From Gracilaria domingensis (Eukaryota > Rhodophyta > Florideophyceae > Gracilariales > Gracilariaceae), in the NCBI GenBank assembly GCA_022539475.1, contig VCMS01000215.1, positions 1 through 64,000 of the forward strand: DNA of 64,000 bases, given 5' to 3'. Shown piece by piece: positions 41,801 through 53,009 of this stretch (its first letter is position 1; every line of letters starts with the position of its first letter). The position numbers were made by a program, and so were the translations under genes. The notes below the pieces were generated by a model. That model had not been told where the DNA came from. It worked only from the letters and a program-made list of their open reading frames with translations, and searched no databases.

Positions 41801-42565
41801 AAGCTAGAAAGAAAAATACAGCTACTTTAAAGAGAGCGTCAGCTGGCCTTTTTTCCATCGAAGAAGGGTGGGCTTTTTTCAAAATTATTGTGTTGCACTT
41901 TTTTTGCAAAGAGTTTTAGTTGCGTCTGAGATCATGACCGGCAATCGCCATGAAATTGGAAAGTGCGTCGTGCAGGGCGTTTTGCATTATTTGCTAGCTA
42001 TCTGTTTGCATCAAGACGTTCATTTTATACGAATGAAATATTCTGCCCAAGCGCAGACTTTTCAAACATTTTAACTACGTAAAATGTTCTTGTGGTTCTA
42101 CCTTGGTGTAACTAGTAAAATAAGCGCTTTGAGAAGTAAACTTCTCAAAGTAGAAGGCGCAAAGCTCCTCTAGAAGTTATCTTTTGATACATAATTATTT
42201 TTCTTTTAACGTTCCATCCAGCGAAAACAACTTTTTTGTTTTACATATTAATATTGATATAATTATCACATTGAAAAATGTATTTCTCAAGAAAAAGTAT
42301 CATTTCATGTACAATGAAAGGCAGAACTTTTATTCAATAGAGGTTGGAAACATTATCTTCTAGATGTCTCATAAAGGTTACAAACACTTCTAAAGATAAT
42401 GAAAGACTTTGAATATTTTCCAAACGATGTAAAACAATGTTAATCTGAGAGCTGAACTTGTTCACGATCTGAGTGGAAACAAGAAACAGTAATTAAACAT
42501 TTCAAAGACATGCCGATCGCTTGAAGGTCACATAAACTGCACCCGTACAGAACGTTTCTGCCAGA
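38808..42565. other. 3.8 kb without a recognisable gene
   Basis: Composition is mixed to 41.4 kb and then AT-rich. Plus-strand ORFs at 39419-39661 and 39516-39860 give a basic, Lys/Arg/Pro-rich peptide (MAKKTERNGLKTPRGG) that might be a gag linker relic. The ORFs at 39925-40572 and the minus-strand ones at 40615-41328 show no motif. GAGAGT/ACTC-rich tracts at 41.0-41.3 kb suggest old LTR or minisatellite sequence but no unit could be defined. Confidence 0.35.
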
Positions 42566-43174
42566 TCAATAATGCATTACGACAAAGTTAAAGATTGGCT
42601 TTTTGTGCATGGTAATAGAATGGGCCGGAACAATCGGTAGGCCTTTCACTCTTTCCAAAATTTGTGGTTCAATCAGAACTGTCTGATTCCTTTTAAATGG
42701 TTCCTTTGACGAACCTCGTAAACGCTGTGATCCAATGAATCCTTTGTATGCGTTTGTAAATTCTACAAGCACTGAGGGAACAGCTGTGTTTCCATTTGCA
42801 CATCGTTGCACAATGCTCTTCTCTGATTCGTGGGGTTCAATGTTGTTCAGTAATACAATGGATTTTCAAAACCCAATAGATCCGTTGAGCAGTCCTACGG
42901 AATGGAAAATACTAGTTCGTAACATAATCCGCATTCTAGGATATACCTCGAGCTTTGACATTAGTGAAAAGCGAGATGCATATGCTGAAGCAATATTTTT
43001 CTTTTTTGTAGAGTAAAATGCTTTTGCTGCTCTTACACAGTCATCTTTACGGACTGCCTTCGTGAGAAGTGGAATACTTTGAATATGAAATTTCCCATAT
43101 TGCTGACCATTGACGGATATGACAGCCCTGTTGAACCGATTGACACTTCGATTTCGCGATAAAAAGAAAAACAT
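42566..43174 (-). pseudogene. PIF1-family helicase, C-terminal fragment
   Basis: The first frame (43174-42866) has RNRSVNRFNRAVI, then PRMRIMLRTSIFHSVGLLNGSIG, which matches the PIF1 block vMLLRNxxxxxGLxNGsxG. The second frame (42811-42566) has VPSVLVEFTNAYKGF, NQTVLIEPQ and LPIVPAHSITMHKK. That is the helicase motif VI region, in which TIHKSQG is degraded to TMHKKP. The nucleotide-binding Walker motifs are not present. PIF1-type helicases occur as cellular proteins and in Helitrons; no Rep domain or Helitron end was found, so the source is open. Frame break and missing motifs show it is a relic. Confidence 0.65.
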
Positions 43175-43870
43175 TTATTTTATATGTATTAATACTTTGG
43201 TATATGTGACATAGGCAGTTGTTTATCGTTTTGTCAATGTTTTTATGTATTTTTAGTCTTAAACAACATCATGGGAAAAATCAAAACACAGCAAAATATG
43301 TTCCTTTTTCGTTCTCTTCAAATTATTACGATGATATTTAGATCTTTGTTACCTTCGATTTGGAGGCAATGTAAGACATTGCGTCTAAACTTGGCTCGTA
43401 GAAGAACTTCATTTTCGGATATAACCTGGGATACTTCCAGGTCCGTATCAGTTATCACTGACTGATTGACTACGGCCAATTTTACACTGACTTTGACTGA
43501 CTGACTTCAGCAGTTTTTTCGTAGTCATATATTGTAGTCCGCATTGCCCACGGCAGCTCTATTGGACGTGAGACGATCTTGGAGAGGTCTAAAGTAGATT
43601 CATTCGGCCGCCGGCGGCTTTGAACAACGTATCAGTAGTTCTGATTACCATGATCAACGAAACATATGTAATCATTACTCACTTTTTTGCATACAATTCC
43701 ATCGCTAGGTCAGTTCGACTCAGAATGCAGACACGAAATCGTTTTTTAGAGTCTTTACTCACACCTCGAGAAGATGATAACAGCAATAATGACGCTTTGA
43801 ACCAACAAAATGGCTCCAATCTTCAACAAAAAATGCACAAAAGCTTTTCTCTCGACACCGAGAGCAACAA
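43175..43870. other. AT-rich spacer with TGACTGAC repeats
   Basis: A run of CTGACTGA/TGACTGAC motifs lies at 43460-43510, about 400 bases before the hAT frame. No coding signal was recognised; the ORF at 43620-43985 has no motif. Confidence 0.35.
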
Positions 43871-45255
43871 ATGCCCCAAAGAGGTAAGCCGAAGTCAACA
43901 AACAGTTCCAGCAAGTCTTCGCTTTGGAATACTCATGCAGCTCGTACTTCAAAGAACGGTGCAAAAACGACGTTTAAATGCATGATTGGCGACTGCAATG
44001 CAGCAATTAACCAGAACGGCTCCACGTCAAACATCATCAAACACTACCGAATCAAGCACCGACAATTACATGACAATCTCCAAAGGCTGAACCTTTCGCT
44101 TTCTCCACTCAAAGAAATTGAAAACGCACTTCGCCGTGAACGAAACCGTTACAGAAAGCAGCATGCCACTCCTCCTATTACAGGTTTTTTCAAGAGAAGG
44201 GAATCTAATCGTACTTCGGTCTTTAGTCCTCGAGAAATTGGTCGTGTGGGTGACCCAAAGCTCTTCCAAACAGTTGGAACTGTTCTGTTCGCCTGCGCGA
44301 GCGAATCATCGATTGCAAAAATGGGTTCACCTTTGCTGCAAGGCTTCATCGACGTGTGCGGCGGAAGGTTGCACTTTTGCAGCAAAACGCCTCTTGATTT
44401 CTATATGCCTCAAGTCTACAAAGTTGTTTGCTCGATCTTAAGAGTCTGTGTAAAGGAGGTCATGACTGCATGTATTACCGTTCATGGCCCGAGCGCTGCT
44501 CTTGGCGCTCTAATTTTGGGGACGACGTAGCACTATGTAGATATAGAATGGAAGCTTCGATGCTTGCCAATATCTATATTGAATATTGAGAGCACTGCAA
44601 TGAAAGGAGAACATCTGCGGAGCATTATGGAAGAGGTGTTAGACCAGAACCCAACCGTAGGCAGCGATGATATTCATGTTTTCTCAACCCCGAGTGATAA
44701 TGAAGCAGCAACTGCACTTGCTGTAGATTTGATGACCAACTATGTAAGATCAGTGAGATTTGTGGTTCATACACTTGCTCTGGTTGTCAAGGACGTGTTC
44801 AGGGCTGGAACTGCGTGACAAAAATGATGGATCTTGTAGATCGTGTCACAACCTATTTCAACCAGCATCCGAAGGCCTGACAGTTGCTTCTGAAAAAACA
44901 ACCAGATGGCGGTGTCACTTCTGATCGATTACAAAAGCTGAAGCGAGATATCCCTACACGCTGGCACTCCAAACTTGGTTCAATGCAAACATATTTTGCA
45001 AGGATGACAAACTCTCTTTCTGCTGATTTGAGTATTGGTCGCGACATTCTTCCTCAGCTGACAGCCGTACAACAGAATACGCTTGCGGAATACATCTTGG
45101 TTCTTGCGGAGGTTCGAAGAGTACCTCGAGAGCTTGAAGCAGACAGAAAAGTCACACTTTCTCGAGCACCTCGTTTATTAAGAGAGTTGCATGAAACACT
45201 GTACATAATTGTGGAAGCCATTTTTCGTAACCAAACGGAACGGCATGGGTGGTGA
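43871..45255 (+). pseudogene. hAT-family transposase, degraded
   Basis: The N terminus has a BED-type zinc finger (SLWNTHAART, FKCMIGDC, SNIIKHYRIKH). The frame stops at TAG 44528-44530 but continues in phase with HYVDIEWKLRCLPIS, the hAT block before the second acidic residue. STPSDNEAAT (usually TDNAxN) and VVHTLALVVKDVF (HxLxLxVxD) follow. After a frameshift near 44815 and a TGA at 44878, DIPTRWHSKLGSM matches the DxxTRWNS block. The C-terminal dimerisation domain is missing. Inverted ends and 8-bp duplications were not identified. Confidence 0.8.
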
Positions 45256-46108
45256 CAAACCCTAAGAGAGCAACACAAGAAATGCCCGAGAGTACCAGCC
45301 TATACGGCGAAAGATAATACGGTAGCTCAGCGATAAACGGAACAGCCGAACAACAGAACTGGAGCAACACGGCCTGTCGCAATGTTTACGTCGAAACCAA
45401 CAACTGACGACAAAGACGCAGGCCAAGTAGCTAGTAGATGCACCTCACGTCCCAAGTTCGGGGATGAAACCAGGGCGTCGGTACGCTTAGATTCGTCGCA
45501 GTGTGCACACGAGCCCAACGGAGGGCCACACACTACAAGCTCAGGAAGGGAGGGGCGGGAGACTGAGACGCCCGTAGAGAGAACGAAAGGGGAAGAGTTG
45601 ATGGCAGAGAAGCACAGACCGTGCTAAAGCGAAGTGGAAATGCTAAAGGAGAGGACCGACGACCGAGATGGAGAGGGATGAGAGAGGGTTGGGGGAGTCG
45701 TCGTAAGGGAGGAAGTGGTCTGCCCGAGTCTAGTCGGCGGTGAGCGCTCGAGCTCTGGGGCTTATATGTACAATTGTCTCGTATATTCTAAGTCGTAGCG
45801 CGATTTTCTGCTACCAACAAATACCCTAGCGTGCTCACCATATCCACGGTTCAGAGTGATGTCAACTTACGGCTTCCCGTTATGTTGTTCTGTTATTGAC
45901 TGCTGGTGATATAGCATGATGACCGGTTTAAGGCGGTCCTCGGATGCTTACCAAGTTCCATAGCGTTCCATTATGTCCATCTCTGATATAAGGCTTGAGA
46001 AGGGGGGTGTCTTCCTACTTCACTACGATGGTTGTTGTGGACGCTTAGGATCCCGCTAACTTCAGGTCACCCTGTTTCGTGTGTCAGACCGCACGGACTC
46101 TCGCCGAA
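45256..46108. other. GC-richer spacer, no gene seen
   Basis: Purine-rich from 45530 to 45720 (GGGAGGGGCGGGAG, GGGTTGGGGGAG), with a TATA-like GCTTATATGTAC near 45760. It could be an old LTR or a promoter for the ORF at 46109. Short ORFs here lack motifs. Confidence 0.35.
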
Positions 46109-46510
46109 ATGTCACTAGTCACGCCGAACGTTGAAGCATTTCTCATCAATGCTGTTACCGCCGATGATACTGAGCATCTCCGCACCTCTTGTAGTTCTTC
46201 AACAAGCGATGATGCCTCCGAGATTTCATTTCGCTCACTCTCGGGATCTAGGGTAGTTCCTGGCATTACTTAGTCACCAATGCTGATCAGTCGCTTTGAG
46301 GCAATATTGCATGACATTGCCAAAAGTGTCGTGTCTTTCAACTCCGTCGATAATGTGCAGCGTGTCTCGGTCAGTCACCTCCCTACGGTTTATCTGCACG
46401 GTGTGCTCTCCGGTCTGCGTGTGGTTACCAGTACGTCTGCGGAAGCTGTTGTGCCTGAAGAGGACGTGTTGTGTCTGATTAAACTTCTTAAGACTCGCCT
46501 CATTGAGTAA
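46109..46510 (+). pseudogene. Unrecognised ORF with one in-frame stop
   Basis: The frame from ATG 46109 (MSLVTPNVEAF) crosses a TAG at 46271-46273 and remains open to 46510 (KTRLIE). The peptide before the stop is Ser/Thr-rich (SCSSSTSDDAS); after it the peptide is hydrophobic and helical (ISRFEAILHDIAKSVV). No family was recognised. It lies 100 bases before the TATA box of the next gene. It may be an element's gag-like ORF or a decayed gene. Confidence 0.3.
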
Positions 46511-46611
46511 AGTGATTACCTCGACGTCGCACTTCATTGCCCGTTTCCTTGTGGATGATGAGATGGGTACATAGTAGACACCTGCCATGGGCATCCCGTG
46601 TTACGTACGGG

Positions 46612-46619
46612 TATAAATA
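46612..46619 (+). promoter_or_regulatory. TATA box
   Basis: TATAAATA lies 58 bases before the ATG at 46670, a usual distance for a short 5' leader. Confidence 0.5.
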
Positions 46620-46669
46620 ACTCGGGCTTCCAGATAGGTGGAGTGCAGCAGTGGTCGGGCTATCGCATC

Positions 46670-47182
46670 ATGACTGACAAAACGCCTACCTTGACCGAAC
46701 AGATTGCGGCGATGACGGATGATTCTACCCCAAAGACGTCTCCCGGGCCATCAGCGCCAACGAATGTTAATGTCCTAGAACTCGAGGCGGTCGAGTCTGC
46801 TGCAGAGTACGAGAAGCTGAGTCAAGAAGAGAACAAGCAGAGCTCTAACATCACCTCAAACAGTGGACTTCACGAAATCGACGTGGAACTAGCGATCGAG
46901 AAGATGATCTGCGTGAAGTTGCTGCTTCCTAGGGTTGCAGTTCAAGATGTTGATGCTTTTCAAGACGTGCGCGAGAGCGTCAAGGACACGCCGTTCCCCT
47001 ACCAGCAGGGTCTTCGCGACGGCATCGCCTTCGTCCTTGCCGCCAGCCGGGAGGGTAACCTGGATCCAGCCCGGTTCCTGCTCGCCGATCTCGATGCTCT
47101 GTTTGACTTAGGAGATGTGAAGCTTCGGTCTGTTCTAGCGCTTAAGATCTTGATTCATGACTTTGTTGCCTTCTACCAGTAA
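46670..47182 (+). CDS. Unrecognised 170-aa acidic protein
   Basis: ATG 46670 (MTDKTPTL) follows a TATA box. Residues 1-80 are Thr/Ser/Glu-rich and probably disordered. Residues 85-170 are helical (LAIEKMICVKLLLPR, YQQGLRDGIAFVLAA, FLLADLDALFDL, LALKILIHDFVAFY). No known motif is visible. GC rises through the gene and a GC-rich minisatellite begins directly after its stop. It could be a cellular gene or the capsid-like ORF of an unrecognised element; it has no stop or frameshift. Confidence 0.45.
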   Translation: MTDKTPTLTEQIAAMTDDSTPKTSPGPSAPTNVNVLELEAVESAAEYEKLSQEENKQSSNITSNSGLHEIDVELAIEKMICVKLLLPRVAVQDVDAFQDVRESVKDTPFPYQQGLRDGIAFVLAASREGNLDPARFLLADLDALFDLGDVKLRSVLALKILIHDFVAFYQ

Positions 47183-47274
47183 ATCCTGCCTGCTGCCTTC
47201 ATTTCTGCTAGTTCTTCCTCGTCCACGCAGCGCAACGCGGCGGCAGCGGTTCCCCGAGTGGCAGCGCGGCGATC

Positions 47275-47550
47275 CAATTCGTTCCTGCGGCGTCGCGCCA
47301 GCGTGGCACAACGCGCGCTCCAATTCGTCTCCGCGGCGTCACGTCAGTTCGGCGCGACGCGCGCTCCATTTCGTCTCTGCGGCGTCGCGCCAGCGCAAGG
47401 CTATGAGCGCTCAAATTTGTCTCCGCGGCGTTGCGCCAGCGCAACGCGACGCGTGGTCTTATTTTTTTTGGCTCTGCCGCACCAGCGCGCCGCGACGCGG
47501 GCTCCAATTCTTCTCTGCGGCGGGCGGCGAGGCGGCTGCGACGCTTCCTT
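47275..47550. repeat. 46-bp minisatellite, six units, GC-rich
   Basis: Units start at 47275, 47321, 47367, 47413, 47459 and 47505. Each has the plan CAATTCGTCTC, CGCGGCGTCGCG, CCAGCG, CGACGCGCGCTC, and units 5 and 6 are more diverged. Related GC-rich sequence extends from about 47200 to 47740 and looks like older units. The period is not a multiple of three, so ORFs across it shift frame at each unit. Confidence 0.85.
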
Positions 47551-47750
47551 GCATGGCGGCACGGCGCCTTCTCCTTTTCTTGCCCACGCAGCGCCGCGCG
47601 GCGGCGGCGCTTCTTTCATTGCGACCGTAGCGCCTCGGCGGCGCTACGACACACCCTGCACTTGGCGCGGGCGTCGCGCCTCAGCGTCGCGACGGTACGG
47701 CCTTTTTTTGGCGCAGCCGTTATTTCTTGGCGGCGCCACGACAAAGCGAT

Positions 47751-48516
47751 TATTGTAGTGCAACGCGATTTGCGGTATATGCTAGGTTTTGCCGTGAAGT
47801 CACTGCACCTGCATTGCAGTGGATGTCAGTGACGTCGGAAAGGTTGGGACAGCATTGCTGGATGGTGACACACGTGTATGGACGGTTGGCACCCAACTTT
47901 AGGATATTTTAGATATTTATTATTTAATTTAGTTAGCTCGGTTGCACACTTGAGAGTGGCACTCTACACTACTTAGTAGGTTGATCTCAATCCAGTGTTG
48001 GGGAAGTAAACAAAACAACCGAGTGTACGGCTCTAATCATCCACCCTTAGTGTGTGGTAAACTCCATCCGGAGAACTCGCACCTCGTGTAGGGAGCATCA
48101 TCGGCCTCGCGACAACTTAGACAGCACTGACGCTATTGCGTGTTTCTTTTCGTGTGTGTTTCTCCCATTTCTGGTTCTATCGGACAGGTATTGCGTGTGC
48201 GCGTGCCGTTGCTCACCTTGATTTGGCTCGACTACTCACGTGGCTCCTTATCGGTACTGCGTGTCGTCGCCGCTCTCGTGAGCGTACTCTATTCACTACT
48301 GTGACATCATTTTTGACAGTGCCCTGTTTGTTCTACCGCTGGACGCGTCTTCTTTGCCGCTCCGCTCTCTCCGACATCGGGAAGGGTTGACCCCGGAGTT
48401 ACGCCCGGCCTAGCCGTGTCATTCCGCGAGGGCGCTCTAATGCTGTGCAGACCTACAAGAGGGAGGTCTGAACCGCCTTTGCGTGTCATTACCATCGCTG
48501 GGTTTTGCACAACAAT
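47751..48516 (+). other. Probable 5' LTR and leader of gypsy element A
   Basis: ACACACGTGTATGGACGG followed by GATATTTTAGATATTT near 47870-47920 resembles the LTR of element B near 57994-58055. The right end, TTGCACAACA, directly precedes the primer-binding-like site at 48517. The left edge was not resolved and no 3' partner was identified after 55766. Confidence 0.4.
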
Positions 48517-48530
48517 TGGTCTCCCGACTC
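48517..48530 (+). other. Primer-binding-like site of gypsy A
   Basis: TGGTCTCCCGACTC begins with the TGG expected to pair with a tRNA CCA end. Element B has TGGTCTCCTGACC at the equivalent place (58655). The tRNA was not identified. Confidence 0.5.
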
Positions 48531-48950
48531 AGAAGTCGTTTTGATCCAGCAAGCGAGTTTTCTGATCAATTTCCAGTTTTTAGGCTCGTTCTGGTTGTCG
48601 AGAACACTCACAGTCGTAACTGGAATTCGTCGCCCACTTGACATCGAGTTGGTTTTGTTTTCCCATTTTGGGTTGTTGTTTGGGCACGGTTCGTCACCAG
48701 TGGCACTACCTATTTCCGTAGTGTGTGGTTCCCGTCGGCACGGTTGTTGTCACCCCGTTTGGGTTTTGAACTTGTCCCAACAATCCGGTCGAACTACCTT
48801 AATTCCTTTTACGGCTGTTCCCGTGGGTACGGTTTGTTCGCCCGATTTGTCGGTTATCGTCACTCGTGTGAAGACGCTACACTCAGTAGAGGTTAATTTG
48901 TTTCATCGCTTGGTTGTTCCCAGTTCTCTGGTCTCTTTTCTCTGTCCCGG

Positions 48951-51040
48951 ATGGGTTCCGGCAAACGCTCGAATCCCTCTAAGGCTCGGTCGGGTGGCTC
49001 AGGCCTACCTCCACGTTCGTGGTCTGTTCCAGAGCCTCCTGTTAGAGTTGAGAAAAACCCAGAAAGCCGGAAACAATTGCCGAAGTCGTCGGACGTCTCA
49101 GTAGCTGGGCCCTCATCTGCTCCTTTGGAGGGTCCTAAACATGCCGCTGCAGCGAAAGATGCGCTCGTAATCGAGTTGGAGTCTCAAGTTTGTGTGCTCG
49201 AGGCTCAAACCGCAGTCATGCGTAGTTCCCATGCTGCACTCGTTTCCGAGGTCGACACACTTCGTGGGAAGGTTGACGCTACCCTCACCGGAGGTGTGTC
49301 TGATGATCTACGTATTTCACGGAAGGATGTCAACTCTCTTTTAGAGGTACTTCAAGGATATCCCGGTTTTAAGGAGGAGGTGGACACGAAATTCATTCGG
49401 ATTCTTGGCCGTCTTGAGACGTTGGAAGCCACCATCCGCGAGGATGATGGCCCCAGTGCCACAATCGCGGGCACGTCTCGTCTGATACGTGACTGCAATT
49501 CCAGGAAGCACCGCTCTAAGAAGAGGAATGTTGCCGAGTATGAATCGGATTTGTCCAATTCTTCCGGTATTTCAAACCGCTCAGCGGAATCTTCTTCGTC
49601 AGACTCATCAGTTGATGGTGAACGCCGCGAGCGCGCCTCGCGCTCGCCTCCGTCTTCAACCATTAGCGGTGGGATTCGCACCAGAGAGAAGGGAAGGAAC
49701 CACTCCGGTTTGAAGGAGCTGAAGCCTACGAATCCCTTATACAGAAGGTTGCCGTCTTACCGGTACTACCGTTTGGAAGATTCCAGTTTGGATCTTACGC
49801 CGCGAGGTACGGGTAAAGTGAAGGACTGTATCAAGCGCATGTCTCTCACATTTCGAAACCAGTTCTTTACTGGAGAGGACCCAATCTTGGTACTGGATTT
49901 TCTTTCACGCTTTGAAGCGGAAGCTGACATCCGCGCCATGAGTGAAAGGCAAGCCTATGTCGCGCTACCGTATTTCCTACCTGGACTCGCTGAAGATCAG
50001 TTCAAATCTGTAAGAGATTCCTCAAGTGCCTCTGAAGAAGGGGTTACTTGCTGGCCCGAAGCTGTGCAGTACATGTACATGCTACGCTCGTATGCTACGG
50101 AGATTGCCATCGAAGAGGCTATCACCGCGCTGCCGGAGACGAAGCAACGCCCGAAGAAATCGGAGACCGAATTTTCAGTTCGATTGAACAAAGCCTTCCA
50201 CAGAAGTGGTAACGTTTCTTCCGCTAATGAGCGTTTTACTTTGTTCATTAACGGATTGAATCCGGCTATTCGCACTTTGGTGGCCCAACGACGGGAAGAC
50301 CGGAGAAAGACTACATATCTGGATTTGGTCCAGTACGCGAAAGCCGAAGGCGACGCACTGCGCGCTCGCATTGGCCACCGGGTTTCATCGAAGGCACTGC
50401 ACCTCGAAGGAGGGTCTTCATAAACTTCATTGCTCCCGCAGGGGTATACCGGCCACGAAGTGGATAATCTGCACCTCGCACAAGTGGATCTGGATTCTAT
50501 CCCGACTACGGAGTTGCCCTCCACATCGGAAGGCTCGTCGAAGACGGAAGATGTGTTGCTCTATGCAGAGCGTCCACGCGTTCGCGGCCCACAGGTACCT
50601 TATTCAGGTAGTCGTTACCAGCGCCCTGGCTGGGTAGACCCGCCATCGATGAAGATGCAAGATCCACGAAGTTCCGGTAGACCCCCGTTAATCTGTTTCA
50701 CGTGTTATAACCACGGTCATGCAGCTCCGAACTGCAATCTCTCCATGAGAGAAATGCCAATGGTTGTGGCTAACTTTGAAGCCCGGACCCCCGCGAGCAG
50801 CAGTCAGTACCGGTAACCGCTTATCTGCGGGCGAAGACCGAATTTCTTCGGAGGATTTCTGCTGCAGAAATAGCTGCGTTACTGCACTCTGGTTCGACCC
50901 AGGTCAAAGCTTCACCGGTTCAATCCCCGGCGACCATCGCCCCTGCGGGTAGTTCTGGCGCTGTTCTACAGGAATCTGCGAAGGTCCCTGTCGCACAGGA
51001 CGCCGTTCCCGTTGGAACGGATGGAACTCAGTTAAACTGA
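48951..51040 (+). pseudogene. Gypsy A gag with CCHC knuckle
   Basis: ATG 48951 (MGSGKRSNPS) starts a 490-codon frame. It has a basic Ser/Pro-rich start, a coiled coil (about residues 65-140, ELESQVCVLEAQ), Ser-rich acidic stretches, then a capsid (LVLDFLSRFEAEADI, YFLPGLAEDQFKSV, RLNKAFHRSGNVSSANERF, FINGLNPAIRTLV). After a TAA at 50421-50423 the same frame continues with the knuckle CFTCYNHGHAAPNC (50698-50739). It shifts at about 50810 and ends at TGA 51038-51040. With two lesions it is probably inactive but recently so. Confidence 0.85.
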
Positions 51041-51042
51041 GT

Positions 51043-51818
51043 ATGGGAGCCTCCAATGGAGAGGCGCCCGAGTCGTGGTCTACGCGACAGAGGCGTCACC
51101 GCCTCTCTCCCAGGTCAGAATGCTTTCGAGGAAACAGACCGTTTTAGACGTGGACTCTACCACCATTGGTGTGTTGCATCGCCCGTGGATACGGCTCAGG
51201 GACAACCAGATCCCGGATCGAGTCATGGTAATGGCCAAGCGAAACTACAAGATTTTTGCTGACCTTGGCCTATCCACCGTGTATATTGTGCGTCATCTCT
51301 CTGTCTGGGATACAGGTGCTGGCCCCAACTTCATTGTTGAGTCGTTACTACGGCCGGAAATCCGTTGTCGAGTTCGTCAAGGACCCGTCATGGACGTGGC
51401 AGATGCTAACAATAACCGGTTACAAACGGCTGGAATGGTGTCACTCATTGTCAGGATTGGTAACTGCATCGAGCAGGTTGCGTTCATTGTCTGCAAGACG
51501 CTCGCTGCCCCTGTTATTCTAGGGTGTGACTTCTGTGACAGATATGTCGAAGCCGTTAAGCGGCGTGCACGAGAGGTAACCATGGAAGATGGATCTACTG
51601 TGCCGATTATTCGCCGCTCTTTGCGAAGGCCCTCAGCAAAGCTGGTTCCGTTACCTGCCCCGTTGCAGGATTCTACAGCTCCGAAGGAGTCGCCAAAACT
51701 CCGTGTTGCACGGGCTATCGCCATTCCGCCGGAGTCCCAAGTATGGGTTGAAGTTACTGCTGCACCGCGTGGTTTACGGGTTGTTCAACCCCTGAACTCG
51801 CTCTATGAGAAGTATTAA
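51043..51818 (+). pseudogene. Gypsy A protease
   Basis: Pol may start at ATG 51043 (MGAS), in the -1 frame relative to gag; a small indel near 51060 moves it into the main frame. LSVWDTGAGPNFIVES holds an intact D-T-G-A active site, with FIVCKTLAAPVILGCDF (ILG near the C terminus) as the second hallmark. A TAA at 51816-51818 replaces a codon where element B has Gln, and the same frame resumes into RT after a few codons. Confidence 0.85.
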
Positions 51819-51836
51819 GTCGCGCTGGCAAACGAA

Positions 51837-53009
51837 GTGGTACAGATTTCTGATGGTCACCCCTTCAGGGTTTTGTTGGCTAATTTTGGCAAGAAGCCCC
51901 AGCTGGTGAAGAACCAAGTAATTGGAACTGTACTACCGCACCCGACGGCGCTTATCCCTACAAAGGTGACTGCCGCCGAGATGCTAGAAATTGCCGAAGA
52001 AACGGCTGTCGCCTCTCACTCTGAGGAGACGGATGGGGAATCATCGCGCTTGTCTGCGCCGAACCCGTCTCAGACGGATACTCCCACGAATGATTCTAAA
52101 GTTAGGATCATTCCTACGAGTTATGACACCCTTGATCCTGTTAAGGAACTAGAGAAGTTGGATCTCGGTCATGTCCCGTATTCACACCCCGAGAAGCTGC
52201 GTGATATGTTGCGAGAGTTTACACCGATATGGGATGGTTCCCTCGGAGAGGTATCAACCACAGAACACCGGATTGACTTGCTTCCGGACACTAAGCCGAT
52301 TGCTCAGCACCCTTACAGAGCAGGTCCAAAGGCTCGGAAAGAAGAGGAGTTTCAGGTCAAGAAGATGCTCCGAGCTGACGTGATAGAACCAGCGCAGTCG
52401 CCATGGGCATCCCCAGTTGTACTGGCTCCGAAACTAGATGGATCCTGGCGCTTTTGCATCGACTATCGTCGACTAAATGATGTCACTGTCAAGGACGTGT
52501 ACCCCATACCTCGTATGGACGAGTACATTGACTCGCTTGGCGATGCTGCGGTGTTCTATACATTGGATGCGAACTGGGGTTACTGGCAAGTTCCAGTCAG
52601 GCCGGAAGACCGTGATAAAACCGCATTCGTCTGTCATTCAGGTTTGTACTGCTTCAAGCGTATGACATTCGGGTTAACGAATGCTCCTGCTACTTTTCAC
52701 CCTGCCTTGGACATCCTATTGGCTCGTTTCAAATGGAGGAGTTTTCTCGTTTATCTCGACGATATCATCGTCTTCTCCAATACTTTGGACGATCACCTTG
52801 AACATTTTCGGGAGATCATGGCCACTCTCCGCGACGCCGGTATCACACTCAAGTTGAAGAAATGCGAATTCTTCACTGAATCAGTCAAGTATCTGGGACA
52901 TGTCATACGTCCTGGGCGATTGCTGATCGAGCAAGCTCGCGTAAAATCCCTCAAAGAGGCGAAGGCTCCTACTACGCAAACAGAGCTCCGCTCCTTTCTA
53001 GGGCTTTGA
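51837..53009 (+). pseudogene. Gypsy A reverse transcriptase
   Basis: The N-terminal blocks are TEHRIDLLPDTKPIA and QSPWASPVVLAPK. They are followed by SWRFCIDYRRLN, FYTLDANWGYWQV, MTFGLTNAPATF and FLVYLDDIIVFS (YLDD, Tyr codon 52752), then KKCEFFTESVKYLGHVI. All catalytic Asp residues are present. The frame ends at a TGA at 53007-53009 (FLGL, stop, NVYRRFIP), where the family has Cys. Apart from that stop this RT looks intact. Confidence 0.9.

Noticed and set aside
43871..44441. Overlapping ORFs around the hAT start as separate genes
   Set aside because: They are out-of-frame shadows of the BED finger and N-terminal hAT region.
47157..47832. Overlapping Arg/Ala/Ser-rich ORFs on both strands
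   Set aside because: They run across a 46-bp GC-rich minisatellite. The period is not a multiple of three and no frame is preferred, so they are a compositional effect.
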